From the NCBI GenBank assembly GCA_963930775.1, contig OZ005703.1:5518001-5582000 (forward strand): a stretch of 64,000 nt of DNA, written 5' to 3'. A program made the position numbers and the translations under genes. The notes beneath the pieces were generated by a model, which saw nothing but the letters and a program-made list of their open reading frames with translations, did no database searches and was not told the origin of the DNA. Each line of letters starts with the position of its first letter. The stretch's first letter is position 1. The stretch comes from Cliona cf. orientalis. Lineage: Eukaryota > Porifera > Demospongiae > Clionaida > Clionaidae. Shown in pieces: positions 37,153-48,658 of this stretch.

Positions 37153-37776
37153 AATTTAGTCTAGTTGGCCTTGGGTGGCATGGAATTCTGATCTGTACAG
37201 CATCATTTACCATACTACGGTCATGGTGATTCTGTGCATGCCATGATGATCATGTGATTACCATGTTTGCTCCACATGCATGCCATAGTACTGTAGTAAA
37301 TCAGATGGCTGGTATGGTCTATGACCATGAAGTCTAAAAAATTAATATGCAATTGTAGTAGTAGGCAGTAATATATTATAGTAGTAGTATTAACAGGGCC
37401 GTAGGAAGCAAATTTTGAGTGGTCAGGCCCGACATTGGTAAAGAGATTGTAACCACATAATACGATTATTGCTTTGCTGGGGTATGCAAGGTGCACATAG
37501 TACCAACGACCTTTACCGAAAGATCGATCAGAAAAGTGGTCAGGCCATGGCCTGACCAGCCTGACCGGCTCCTACGGCCTGATACAGCTAATAGATTATA
37601 GACTAATTGTAGTATAGCGTGCATACGTACGCGTGCGGTACAATCATGCATACGGACCGCCCCCCGGAATTCCCGCGAACTAGTAACAGTTGATGAAGGT
37701 CACCAGCAGATTTAATAATAGTCGGCACGACTATTAAATTAATTTGCTCGCATATCTCAGCTCAGATTGTCCGACA

Positions 37777-40122
37777 ATGAGCGCATTGGAATCATCGAAT
37801 CGGCGCGGCCCGGAGTCGACAATAGCCAGCACTGTATTAACGTCAGTGCTCATTCTAGGTTACCTTTCTTCACGAGGTACACAAGCTGTAGCTCAAGGCC
37901 ATCATGGACCAGAGTCAGAGTGTCCCACCCTCTATCTACTGAATGTACAGCCTTATCCAGTCAGGGCAAAGGAGTCAACTGCTCTATTCATATGGGACAA
38001 AGCGTTTGAATTGATCCCTGCTGGTCACCTTGCTGCTGAACAAATCAACAACAGCCCTGACATTTTGCCAGGACGTCAACTGAAACTAATCAATATTGAC
38101 TCAGAGGCCTGTGGAGTAAACTCCATCAGTAAAGGTTTCACTAATGTGTACAGAGAACTCGTTAATCTTAATCGTTCATGCATTGTGGGTGTCATTGGAC
38201 TTTTTTGTTCTGCAATGACAAGTGCCATATCTCCCATCATCAGTCATCCAAACATTGGAGGGTACGTCCATATAGCAGCCTCTACCTCACCAGTGCATCG
38301 ACATACATGTAGTGAAAATCATTCTCAGAATAACTCTAAGCTGTTCCACATCATAGAGTCTTCTAGTATATTCAATGAAGCCACACTGGCACTGATGCGT
38401 ACCTACAATTGGCACAGAATCACATCCGTTCATACTGATTCAGAATTCTACTTTTTGAGCACTTCTGTGGATTTCGTATGTAGGATTTTATCCACGCCTG
38501 AACTCAAGTTAGCGGCAAGCATACATATTGCAGAAAATTCACTGGCACATATTATGGAGAGGTTTGACGTTCTTAGACAGGAAAATGCTCGGATCAGCTA
38601 TTGGTCGGTGACCTATGATCAGGCAGCTTTTCTTTTGTGTACAGCTTATCAAAGAAATTTCACCTGGCCAGACTACGTCTACATAATTCAAGAACATGAC
38701 ATCAGCCGAATAGTTGAAATAGAAACATCATGCACTAAAGAGGAAGTAGTGATAGCAATGGAGGGAGTGTTTATCCTGAAATACAGGCTGTATGTTGAAA
38801 ATGACACTGAATTGGTCTCGGGAGTGAACTATAGTGAGTACGAACAACTCTATTCAGACAGGCTAAAGGAGTTTGCAAATACTACAAATGAAACTCTTCG
38901 AAAGAATGTGTATGCCAATTCTATGTATGATCAGGTATGGTCATTTGCCCTTGCAGTTAACAATTCTCTATCGTCAATTGAATCACAGAACTTGTCCTTT
39001 GAAGACTATGGGCTAGGAAAGAGTGTGCCAACCATACCAAATATCCTCAAAGGTGAACTCAAACATGTCACATTCCAAGGTGCTTCTGGACGAATAGATT
39101 TCAGTAACAACCAGGGGAGTCCCACCCATGTTGACATATTCCAGGTTCAGAAAGGAAAGCCTAAACTCATAGGAATTTATAATCCATATGATCGTAATAT
39201 CACACTAACAGAAGCAGCCCCACATGTAAGGGATATCCCGAAGGACACATTTGATACTATTTATCAGCTACTCCCACCTTGGCTTGGAGCATGCATACTT
39301 GTGGCACAAGTAACACTGTTTTGTCTGATAACAACAAATTTGGTTCTGATTATCTTGTGGAGGAAGGAAAGAGAGGTAAAAGCAATCAGTCCTCTCTTAA
39401 GCATATTCATGATGATTGGGTGCTACTTCCTCTGTGCTGCACCGCTGTTCACGACTATGTACAGGATTCTCATTGTACATAATAGGGATCTAGTTATATC
39501 GTTGTGTCATTTAAAGATATGGGCATCATCGATTGGAATGGAACTGATCTTGTCAATTCTGTTTTTGAAACTACTACGGATTTACCACATATTTCATACT
39601 AAACGTATGATAATGATGAGCGATTACTGGGAAGATAAGTACCTCGTCATCTATGCACTTCTGATATGTGCAGGAAAAGTTGTCGTTTTGATTCTTTGGA
39701 ATACTATCACCCCGATATCCTCCCACAACTCCGAAGAATATATATTATTAGACAACAGATCACCGTACTACAGGGTCACTACTCATTGCCATACATCAGC
39801 AGAGTGGTCAGCAGCCGTACTGCTTTACTCAGGAGTGCTATTATTCATGGTAGTAGTGTTGGCTATTGAGACTCGGCACATTAAGAATGACCCATACAAG
39901 GACACAAAGAAGGTCAATGCATTCATTTTTTTCATCGTAACTGTCCTGATGATCTCTATTCCCCTATGGATCATCTTTGAGGAGATCGAGATTGAACTTG
40001 CAGCCAACATGTTTGAGTGGTTGAGCCACATTTCTGTACCACTGCTCTGTCAAGTTTGTCTGTTTGTTCCAAAAACATTGCCACTAGCGATAATGAAATT
40101 GCTATCAAAAAAAAGAAATTAG
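37777..40122 (+). CDS. GPCR C: class C (GABA-B-like) receptor, single exon
   Basis: The frame encodes 781 residues from the first ATG of the frame (GACAATGAGC). The N-terminus is long and polar before a hydrophobic signal segment (about residues 20-40). The Venus flytrap domain (about 45-485) has V-G-V-I-G-L-F-C-S-A-M-T, A-A-S-T-S-P-V-H-R and Y-D-Q-V-W-S-F-A-L-A-V-N. The 7TM domain (about 495-770) has W-R-K-E-R-E-V-K-A-I-S-P, S-L-C-H-L-K at helix 3, T-H-C in loop 2, K-D-T-K-K-V-N in loop 3 and F-V-P-K-T after helix 7. A run of eight A near the 3' end shifts the frame so that the protein ends K-K-R-N. The two related copies have seven A there and continue about 24 residues further, so the short tail here may be a one-base change, polymorphism or error. 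Confidence 0.88.
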   Translation: MSALESSNRRGPESTIASTVLTSVLILGYLSSRGTQAVAQGHHGPESECPTLYLLNVQPYPVRAKESTALFIWDKAFELIPAGHLAAEQINNSPDILPGRQLKLINIDSEACGVNSISKGFTNVYRELVNLNRSCIVGVIGLFCSAMTSAISPIISHPNIGGYVHIAASTSPVHRHTCSENHSQNNSKLFHIIESSSIFNEATLALMRTYNWHRITSVHTDSEFYFLSTSVDFVCRILSTPELKLAASIHIAENSLAHIMERFDVLRQENARISYWSVTYDQAAFLLCTAYQRNFTWPDYVYIIQEHDISRIVEIETSCTKEEVVIAMEGVFILKYRLYVENDTELVSGVNYSEYEQLYSDRLKEFANTTNETLRKNVYANSMYDQVWSFALAVNNSLSSIESQNLSFEDYGLGKSVPTIPNILKGELKHVTFQGASGRIDFSNNQGSPTHVDIFQVQKGKPKLIGIYNPYDRNITLTEAAPHVRDIPKDTFDTIYQLLPPWLGACILVAQVTLFCLITTNLVLIILWRKEREVKAISPLLSIFMMIGCYFLCAAPLFTTMYRILIVHNRDLVISLCHLKIWASSIGMELILSILFLKLLRIYHIFHTKRMIMMSDYWEDKYLVIYALLICAGKVVVLILWNTITPISSHNSEEYILLDNRSPYYRVTTHCHTSAEWSAAVLLYSGVLLFMVVVLAIETRHIKNDPYKDTKKVNAFIFFIVTVLMISIPLWIIFEEIEIELAANMFEWLSHISVPLLCQVCLFVPKTLPLAIMKLLSKKRN

Positions 40123-41220
40123 ACTACAAAAATTTCCCTCCGTAATTTCAAAATGCTCCTCTCTATGGAAGGTATCACAAGACAACTAAATATGATCAAG
40201 GCTGAATATGTTTCAATAGTGAGTTAGTCATGTGTGATAGACTATACAAATTGTGTGTCTTAGCTCTAACAAACTACTACGGTAATAACCACGATAATAA
40301 TATTATTATGCACAGTGCAATGCTATAGACAAAATATTCTACTGACCAGATCACGTTAAGACTATGTATATAAACGACATTTTGTTATGAACATACTGTG
40401 GCATTTCATGCATAATATTATATAATTCCCATAGAGATGACTTGCTTAAGGCCGGTTCATCTATTCAAATAATTTGAATTATGTCCATATATAAATTAAG
40501 GGAGATTTTGGAGTTAATTGGTTAATTGAGTTATACAAGTTGCCATGTACGTGCATACCACCTCTTCCACATAATACTGATACACGAGACAAGATGATTC
40601 CCCAAAGGATCATAGGTATTCGAATTTTGATACCTTCTACCATAGTTCACATAATAGCCCACACATAATACAATAGTCAGTATATCTCATGTACTAGTAG
40701 CAATATTAACCATTATATACTGTCTATAATAAATTAAAATTTAAATGAAGGGCTCAGAAGCAAAGTGGGCTAACCCCAAACTAAATGTGAGGAATTGTCT
40801 ATAAAGCTCAAAAATGGACTAAAGACCATACATTATACTCTACCAAGTTGCCAAAAAATTGAATTTTCTATAGCTCATAAAACACATTTTAAACATGTTT
40901 TCAAGATTCGGGAGGGGGGGGGGGGGCTAAGTCAACATTTATGGGTTAGCCCACTTTGCTTCTGAGCCCTTCAATAATTTATTATTACGCCCTGATATTG
41001 TTTTAATTAAGCATATTATAATAATTTATATCCGCACAATTTTTTTTTTTTTTTTTTTTTTTTTTTGTCTATAACATTTTATGCTTTTGATAGCAAAGGA
41101 TACACGTTTAGCATACATTTGCTAATATAAAAGTGGACCCTTAATAAGATAGAGGTAAACTAATAAGGTGAAATTGTTAATGAGTAAGATAGTTACAAAA
41201 TTAATGATTATAATTACGAA
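40123..41220. other. Spacer after GPCR C
   Basis: The part up to about 41000 is similar to 41889-42490, downstream of the C-type fragment. It contains a MITE (40747-40972) and a pure T-run of about 26 at 41041-41066. No gene. Confidence 0.6.
40747..40972. mobile_element. 226-bp MITE with 30-bp perfect TIRs
   Basis: GAAGGGCTCAGAAGCAAAGT and the next ten bases are matched exactly in inverted orientation at the right end (ending TTCTGAGCCCTTC). A G-run sits in the middle. The corresponding place at about 42465-42475 lacks it. The target duplication is unclear in AT-rich flanks. No coding capacity. Confidence 0.85.
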
Positions 41221-41891
41221 AGTCGATTGGAATGGAACTAATCTTATCAATTCTGTTTTTGAAACTACTACGGATTTACCACATATTTCATACTAAACAT
41301 ATGATAATGATGAGCGATTACTGGGAAGATAAGTACCTCGTCATCTATGCACTTCTGATATGTGCAGGAAATGTTCTCATTTTGATTCTTTGGAACACTA
41401 TCACAAAAATATCCTCAACCGTCACCCGAGAATATATAACATTAGATAACAGATCACCGTACTACTGGGTCACCACTCATTGCATTACGTCAGCAGAGTG
41501 GTCAGCAGCCATACTGCTCTACTCAGGAGTGCTATTATTCATGGTAGTAGTGTTGGCTATTGAGACTCGGCACATTGAGAATGACCCATACAAGGATACA
41601 AAGAAGGTCAATATATTCATATTTTTTATCGTAACTGTCCTGATGATCTCTATTCCCCTATGGATCTTCTTTGAGGAGATCGAGATTGAACTTGCAGCCA
41701 ACATGTTTGAGTGGTTGACCTACATTTCTGTACCACTGCTCTGTCAAGTTTGTCTGTTTGTTCCAAAAACATTGCCACTAGCGATAATGAAATTGCTATC
41801 AAAAAAAGAAATTAGACCACGAAAATTTCCCTCCGTCATTTCAAAACGCTCCTCTCTATGGAAGGTATTGCAAGACAACTTAACATGATCA
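41221..41891 (+). pseudogene. C-type GPCR 3' fragment (helix 3 to tail)
   Basis: From 41224 onward the sequence matches the C-type genes from the middle of helix 3 (S-I-G-M-E-L-I-L) through helix 7 and the long tail, with the stop at 41886-41888. There is no Venus flytrap domain, signal peptide or helices 1-2, and the upstream DNA (41067-41220) has no likeness to gene C. It is closer to the copy at 53446-55888 than to gene C (for example N-V-L-I-L-I-L-W and the loop 2 sequence). It retains an open frame of 218 codons, so the truncation is recent, but it cannot make a receptor. Confidence 0.85.
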
Positions 41892-42820
41892 AGGCTGAAT
41901 ATGTTTCAATAGTGAGTTAGTCATGTGTGTGATACATATGCATGTAGGCTATACAAATTGTGTGTCTCAGCTCTAACTAACTACTACCACAATAATAGTA
42001 TTATGCACAGTGCAATACTATATTAGACAATAATTATCGTACTGATCAGATCATGTTAAGGCGATATAATATATATCATATATTATAATACAACATTTCG
42101 TTATGAATGGCATTTCATGCATATTAATAATATAATGCCCATAGAGGCTGAGATGACTTGCTTAAGGCCAGTTCATCTATGCAAATAATTTGAATTATGT
42201 GCACATAACATAAGTTAAATTAAGGGAGACTTTTAACATTGGAGTTAGGTTAATTGAGTTGTACAGGTTGCCATGTACGTGCATACCATGCACCTCCTCC
42301 ACATAATACTGATACACAAGACAAGATGATTCCCCAAAGGATCATAGGTATTCGAATTTTGATACCTTCTACCACAGTTCACTTAATACATAATAATAGC
42401 CCACACATAATACTATAGTCAGTATATCTCATGCAGTAGCAATGTTAACCATTATATTGTCTATAATTATTACGCCCTGATATTGTTGATTAAGCATAAT
42501 ATAATAATAATATTCATAATTATCTGCACAATTAGCTGTATGTGAAATTACGTAAAGCATCTGGGGACCCACTAGTGTAGTTCATATTCTAGTTATTTTA
42601 TGCGGCGCAGTTATATAGAGCTTGTTGGAAATCATCTAAGGTACTTGGTATTGTTAATACCAGTGTTCCACCATATATACACATGCACTGATTAAGTTAT
42701 TGTGGGCTAGGGTAGCTCTGTTTTGTTAGTTTTTGAACATGACTTGACTATGGATGTTCTACTCTACTGCATGGAGAATGATCTTAGTGACATTAAATGT
42801 TGTTACCATAGTAACATATA

Positions 42821-42945
42821 CCAACATCTAACTATTTTGGTAGCAGTCACTACTGACCCGTTAACCTACTAATGACCCTCTATCACCTCTAACTATCCCA
42901 CATTTTGGGGTTGAAGATTATGTTGCTATGGTAACTGCTACCAAA
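42821..42945. repeat. Dispersed repeat, copy 2
   Basis: Near-identical to 36041-36166, with GGTAGCAGT / ACTGCTACC inverted ends. It is followed by unrelated DNA, so it is an independent insertion or a segmental-duplication relic. Confidence 0.7.
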
Positions 42946-43218
42946 TAGCCATAGACACTGCAATGTCAATTATTTAGTATGTTTTGACAGCATACAATAA
43001 TATTTATACAAATACAAGTTCCTATGGAAAGCGTGCATGCATGGCTGATGTATGACAATAGGGCCATAGATTACCACAATTACGTAATACCATGCATGAC
43101 GTCCATCAAAACAGGAAGTGATATCATGCATCACGCGAAGTGAGTGCACATTCTAATAAGGTAATATGTCATAGCTGCTATATACACGAATCAGCTACAT
43201 TATTTGGTGACCCTTATA

Positions 43219-43557
43219 TATAGAGGGATTCCGCAAATCGATTATCCCGCGGCGCTAATTAGCTAAGCGGCCGAAGTCGACGTTTTACGCCTACTGCCGT
43301 TCTCAGGCTTGTAAGGATCGTCTTGGATACCAAGACCGACTGCTTGGAGCTTCTCTTTGTATCGATTCTTCGCTTTATTGCTCAGACCTTCGAAATAGTC
43401 GCTCGTTTTCGAAAAAAACTTGACACGTTTCAATACAACATCATGCAGCAGTTGGCCTTTTTGCCCACAAAGGGTGTGGCAGTAGGCGTGGTACGTCGAG
43501 TTCTGCCGCTTAGCTAATTAGCGCCGCGGGATAATCGATTTGCGGAATCCCTCTATA
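43219..43557. mobile_element. 339-bp MITE with 53-bp perfect GC-rich TIRs
   Basis: Left arm 43219-43271 (begins TATAGAGGGATTCCGCAAAT) and right arm 43505-43557 are exact inverted copies. The likeness continues imperfectly inwards (CGACGT, ACGCCTACTGCC). The arms carry ATTATCCCGCGGCGC, far more GC-rich than the neighbourhood. TA flanks suggest a Tc1/mariner-like origin. The internal 64-codon frame resembles nothing known. Confidence 0.88.
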
Positions 43558-44564
43558 ATATTATACACAATGACATTGTAATAATAGTTCAGCTGTTAGG
43601 CCACACCAAATGAGACTGTAGTTTTCCGTCCACCCATAATTGCAAAAAGGATGCAGGCGGGCAGTGTATTATGTATTATGTACAGTAGTATTACTGTGAA
43701 TCTCATTAAAAGTCTTCCGAATCTCATTAATAATTCATGAATCTCATTGACTTTATTGACCTTGCCGAATTAAAGAAGCTTGCCGAACTTCATCGATCAT
43801 CGTCGGACTTCAGGATTGTTCAGTGCAACGATCAGTATCATAATATTATAGTATTAGGCCAAACAAACTTAATTACTAGTTTCTCAGGCTTTCAAATTTC
43901 AAAACCCATGCGGGAGGCGGCTTTTTATTTTATTTTTTAATGAAAAATGGGCGTGGCGATAGTGACCACGCCCATTTTCGCTAGTGCTGCACGTGGTTGA
44001 TACACCAGCTAGTGCTGAAATACAAGTATTGAAGTCCAACCAGAGAGAATATTCAGCCTAACAATCAAGTTTAGCTTTCTATTTAGTAGAGAAAAGTTTT
44101 ATCAGTCGTACTAACCTTGTAAGATGACAAGATTTAGCCTGCACCAGATGACGTCATCATCTTTGAAGAAAATAGCTAGCTAGCTGCTGGCTAAATACCA
44201 CTTTCACGGGGACTTCAGTTGTGAGATGTCAACCAAACTGTCTCGAGATGCCAGAAAACAGTTAGTTTCATGAACTCTTTACTGTATGTTCCAATTTTTG
44301 TCTGTTAATTAAATTAATTAGCACGTGACTGCTCACGTGAAAAATAAATAAAAAAGTCTTGCTTTCTCAAAATTTGATGCGGGCGGGCCTGAGAAACTAT
44401 TAATTAACTTTGCTTGGCCTTAATACTGCTGAATTAAATACTTATCACTTGAACTTAACACTTTTGCTGATCATTCACTGACAGATTCATTGAGTGCTAT
44501 GCTTGTGGCTACCTCGTTGGTAGAGTGATAGCTTAATTATTACTCCGCGCGCACGCGCAAGGCA

Positions 44565-45164
44565 GGGGCGTAGCCAGGATTTATAGAACGCTGTGTCTAC
44601 AGTGCCGGTACCGGCACCGCAATTTAAGCGTTATAGTGCCGGTAAATCCATATAAAATACTGTACTCTTACGTAGCCCTAGTCCCCGCCCCCTCCTGCAT
44701 ATGGCAATATAAATTTGTACATAAATTTGCCGGCACTCTAGACACTGCGTTTATCGAAAGGGGGGGGGGCTGAAAAATTTTCTGATTGACCACGCCCACT
44801 AATTATATCACGTGACCATAGTCAATTACTCGTTATTACAGTATACTATACTAATACTGCAGTCGACCACGCCCATCGTTTGACCTTTCGAACTCTTGTA
44901 TCTTGGAGTGGTAGCTACCTCGCTTAGCAGCTACGCGTCTGAACGAGCTTAAAATAGTAAGTATAGAAACTTATCCTTAGTGTTCTATATCATTTTAGTT
45001 ACAAATTTTATATAGTTTGTCATGCAGCTTCAGCTTGTCAGGCCCAGCTATTGTACGAGCTATTGTATATCCATAGACAGTTGGCCACTCACTGAGCCCA
45101 CTATGGGAAGACAAAGGGGGGGGGGGGCTCGAGCCCGCTGAGCCCTATGCTAGCTACGCCCCTG
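44565..45164. mobile_element. hAT-like TIR element, about 600 bp
   Basis: The left end CAGGGGCGTAGCCAGG pairs with the right end GCTAGCTACGCCCCTG. Flanks GCAAGGC and GCAAGGG are a near-perfect short duplication. A C-A-G-G-G-G start with about 8-bp duplication is usual for hAT. The interior has a G-run and no transposase. Confidence 0.65.
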
Positions 45165-45547
45165 CAAGGGGTAAAGCAATCGGTTTGGTTGTTGTCGGCA
45201 CGAAAATCGCCAGATCTCGCGTTCGAGGTATCTATACGTGCTGTAAGCACAACCAATAATTGGTAGATATCTGTAAAAAAAACTGGTTTGTACGCCCTTA
45301 CTACTACTAGTGCTACAAATCGTGCATTTTCTGTTCAGCAGGCCTGTGGTTTATCGACCACACCCACTCTTTTAGCATAATAGTGCTAATGTGCTGCGCA
45401 TGCTCAAGCTCAATGTTGGAAAGGGTCGTCAAGTCTGCAATACTGCGCTACAGTGGCTACAGAGCGCGCGGGGCATGTGCTCTACAGAGCTCTAGTTCTG
45501 TTTGTAACATCTTTGTCAAACCCTGCATCAAAATTAGTATAGGTAAT

Positions 45548-45700
45548 AGTGAGGTTGTATGTTGAATTTGGGTAAAATAGCACTCTGAAATAGGTATTTG
45601 GTTCAAAAATTGTACGAGCAATAGCGAGTACAATTTGATGAACCAACTGCCTATTTCGGAGTGCTATTTATCCAAATTCAACATACAACTTCACTATCAC
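45548..45700. repeat. 153-bp foldback
   Basis: Arms of about 60 bases, starting GTATGTTGAATTTGGGTAAA on the left and ending CCAAATTCAACATAC on the right, pair with a few mismatches around an AATAGCGAG centre. Confidence 0.75.
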
Positions 45701-45717
45701 AGGCTAATAGTATACAC

Positions 45718-46415
45718 TCAGGGGCATTAAGGCACGGGTCATAGCTTTTTCTCTTAAAAAAACAATTTTTCTAATATCTCAGAAACTACTTAACAAAAAT
45801 GTTCCAAAGTTGGTGTATTTGTAAAATTAATTACCCCAAACATGATGAACCACTTTAGGGCTACTAATTAGTCTCGTGCCAGTGACTGATTAAATTTAAT
45901 GCTGACATTGCATAATTTAATTAATTAAATGCGGAGGACTAATTAACCTTAATTAAACTTAATATTTTGGTAGGTTATTAATTATATCATAAATTAAATG
46001 ATTCCTTCTGGGAGATTCCAATAAATTTAATGGATTGAGAGATATTAAACATTTTCTATTTAAAGCACACCATCTTTAAGTGCATTTGCAGGATTTTCTT
46101 GCATTCTGACATATATTTTAACTTCTTCCAGATGAATTCAAATACTATCTGACTTCCTAAATTTTGGTTCAAAAAATCAGATTTAATTAAGGTTAATTAG
46201 TCCTCCGCATTTAATTAATTAAATTATGCATTGTCAGCATAAAATTTCATTAGTCACGTGACTGATTAGTGGCCCTAAAGTGGTTCATCATGTTTGGGGT
46301 GATTAATTTTACAAGTATACCAACTTTGAAACATTTTTGTTAAGTAGTTTCTGAGATATTAGAAAAATTGTTTTATATGAGAAAAAAGCTATGACCCGTG
46401 CCTTAATGCCCCTGA
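45718..46415. mobile_element. 698-bp foldback element with long arms (hAT-like)
   Basis: Arms of about 230 bases begin TCAGGGGCATTAAGGCACGG and are matched in inverse at the right end. Flanks G-T-ATACAC (45710-45717) and G-C-ATACAC (46416-46423) are an 8-bp duplication with one mismatch. The 8-bp duplication and CAGGGG end fit hAT. The arms differ by small changes, so the insertion is not brand new. Confidence 0.8.
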
Positions 46416-46531
46416 GCATACACGAAGTCAGATAGGTATTTCAACTCAGAATGGTATTTCAAACTCAGGTGCCTATTTCACTTGTAATACTTGTAATTGG
46501 TATACAAGATTTGTACACATCATGGCAAAGT

Positions 46532-46861
46532 CAGTGGCGTAGCTAGAGCTATTGATCTGGTAGGGCCACAGTTGCGCATGTGCAAGGTGTGACCACACCC
46601 ACTAATTAACGGAATCGTGTATTTCTCGATTTGTAATGAAAATTATGCTAGTTGAAGTCAGAGTTCGTGTTGGTTTGTCCCTTTCTGATGCTCTTCAGGG
46701 TCCATCAGGCATAGGAGCAGCTCGTTTTCCCTTGTATTCTGTAAGTTTATCATGAAAACTTGTTCAAATTGTAGCTATGGCAAGGGATGTTGAATGCTTG
46801 GGCCCAGATGATGATTGGTAGGGCCTAGGCCCTACCAGGCCCGCCCTTGGCTACGCCACTG
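46532..46861. mobile_element. 330-bp hAT-like MITE
   Basis: The ends CAGTGGCGTAGCTA and TGGCTACGCCACTG are inverted repeats. GCAAAGT is duplicated exactly at 46525-46531 and 46862-46868. No transposase. Confidence 0.82.
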
Positions 46862-47280
46862 GCAAAGTACAAGTATACTATTATGATAGAAACAGATGCA
46901 CGTGTAGTTATTGCAGTCATCAAAAGGGCCTTCAGATACTGTATTGCCTCACTTTAGTGGTATATAGCAAGCTAGGTGTGTATATTGCATACTATTGTGA
47001 TAATTATTATTATCTTCAGTACCAGTATAATATACATTTTGCTTGTCATGGGAATATTATATTAAGCCATGGAAGCACCAGTATAAACTGTTACAGTAGC
47101 TGCAAGTACACTTTTAGGATTACATCGTTGTAATCATAAACAATAATATAGGTAGTAATGCTGATTGCTAGTAGACCAGTACCATCCTCAATAAGATTTC
47201 TTAGAATACTGATCCTTGATCTGATACTACGTATGGTAAAGGTCGCAGTCAATCGCTCCTGCACAGTTTATAGCCAGTGG

Positions 47281-47830
47281 CACGTTTTGGAGAAAATAGG
47301 CACAGTTGGCACAACATAGCCACCGAAAATAGGCCAACCACTCACATACGTGTGCTCCAACTTCTATACGAATGGCACCAAAAAGTGACCAAAGAGGTAT
47401 CTATAGCAGTTGCGAGAATAATTGTGATGAGAAATATAAAAGGTTCACCTTTTTGTGCCCTTGAAGTGAGGTTTCTTGATATGGCGAGTGTGAGTAGCCA
47501 TGAACATGACAAAGATGATCAGAATTTCTGAGTACAAGGATGTGGCTAATAGCCAAATTACCTGGTTTTGGCTATTGCATTCGATGCTGACTTGATAGTG
47601 TGGTGGTGTTGCTGAAGGAATGCACTCTCGACTGAATTTATGATGTAAGGTGTCCAAGTAAATCCAAAGGAATAGGACAAATAGCTACTTTCACTGAGCA
47701 TATGTGTATCGTCTGGATATGACACCACATTTAATAGGTACAAAGTTGAGCAGTTTGTCTGCATGTTCTCACTGCTTGCTGTAGATCCTCCAAAGATCAG
47801 ACTGAAGATTACTAACAGGCTGAAGCTTGG
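47281..47830 (-). pseudogene. B-type GPCR remnant 1 with large internal deletion
   Basis: On the minus strand the sequence starts like a B-type N-terminus (signal segment, then C-S-T-L-Y-L-L-N-V-V-S-Y-P-D-D). It then jumps to helix 4 (C-S-V equivalent, ATATGCTCAG) and continues through loop 2 to the end of helix 7. About 1.6 kb coding for nearly all of the Venus flytrap domain and helices 1-3 is missing. The two parts are out of frame, and further small indels follow. The same junction occurs at 57372-57965, so the deletion came before the duplication. Confidence 0.85.
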
Positions 47831-48126
47831 TATTTTATATAATTATGTATGAATTACGCATAATAATATTATGGGTATATCAGCCACGTTGCTTATGACC
47901 AAGAGTAATGGATATTATGATACTATGACCACAAAGTGGTTTAGTGATCTGGACTTATAGACTGATCCGAGGTCTGTTATCCACTGAATCAGAGGGGAGT
48001 AGTACAATCAATTTGTACCAACTCTTGAGTGTAGCTACAATCATGAATGGAGATACTGAATGTGGGTCCATGTTCACTTCATGAATAAAACACGAGGAAG
48101 ACATGTATGTGGCTGCCAGTACGATG
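47831..48126 (-). other. Upstream flank of B remnant 1
   Basis: About 300 bp duplicated at 57966-58261. The match stops at GGCTGCCAGTACGAT (ending 48126); beyond it the left copy runs into inverted B downstream sequence. Confidence 0.7.
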
Positions 48127-48658
48127 AAATAGTGTGGTCATGAGTTCATTCATTTGTGGTTGTCTTGGGGAAAACTCTTAGGACACTCACTGCATACACA
48201 CATGCACCTCTATTATAGGGACTTCAGATCGGGTCTTCATTGCACCCCATGCATATAACTCCAGATATCATTCACAGCACCCATCAGACTGAGATAATTT
48301 CGCTCACAAAATTAATAATCGGGAATAATGCATTGCATAAAACAGGAATTGACACACCTGGAAGCATTCATCCATAAAGGGTACTTTAGCTTAATTGCCA
48401 GTTGCTGCTGAGAGTGCCGAACTGTCTGCGCCAATTATACTTTAAATCCTGCACAGCCTACAGCATTCTATCCAATCAGAACCATCCGCATGCAAGGCAT
48501 GCGCAGTAGGACAACAATTAACATTCCACAAGCAACAGCCTGCAACCAATGCATGTTAGTTCATGCAATCAACGAGAGAATATTATTTTCCATCGAATTC
48601 GTATTGTTCAAATGACATAACTTTAATTTGTTAGAAAATTAATATACATGAAAAACGT

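Larger units (their letters stand above)
34661..37776. other. Spacer between GPCR B and GPCR C, with several mobile elements
   Basis: No gene. The first part (34661-35000 and 35418-35930) recurs downstream of both broken B copies (inverted at about 48127-48650; direct at 61959-62360). The second part (36180-37400) recurs at 52330-53000 and 62720-63958, upstream of C-type genes. Insertions unique to this copy are listed separately. A C-run lies at about 37121-37135. Confidence 0.65.
41892..47280. other. Transposon-rich spacer
   Basis: No gene is recognised in 5.4 kb; no reverse transcriptase or transposase frame is visible. It holds the elements listed separately (43219-43557, about 44565-45164, 45548-45700, 45718-46415, 46532-46861). 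Stretches at 43786-43855, 45495-45535 and 46876-47280 recur downstream of the C-type copy at 56055-56130, 56705-56745 and 56745-57365. Confidence 0.65.

Noticed and set aside
41892-47280. An autonomous retrotransposon or transposase gene in the repeat-rich spacer
   Set aside because: No frame above about 85 codons and no reverse transcriptase, integrase or DDE motifs were seen.
47558-47764. A short secreted peptide gene made from the B remnant N-terminus
   Set aside because: After P-Y-P-D-D the reading frame is an out-of-frame read of helix 4 and loop 2 sequence, with no sign of conservation beyond the duplication itself.
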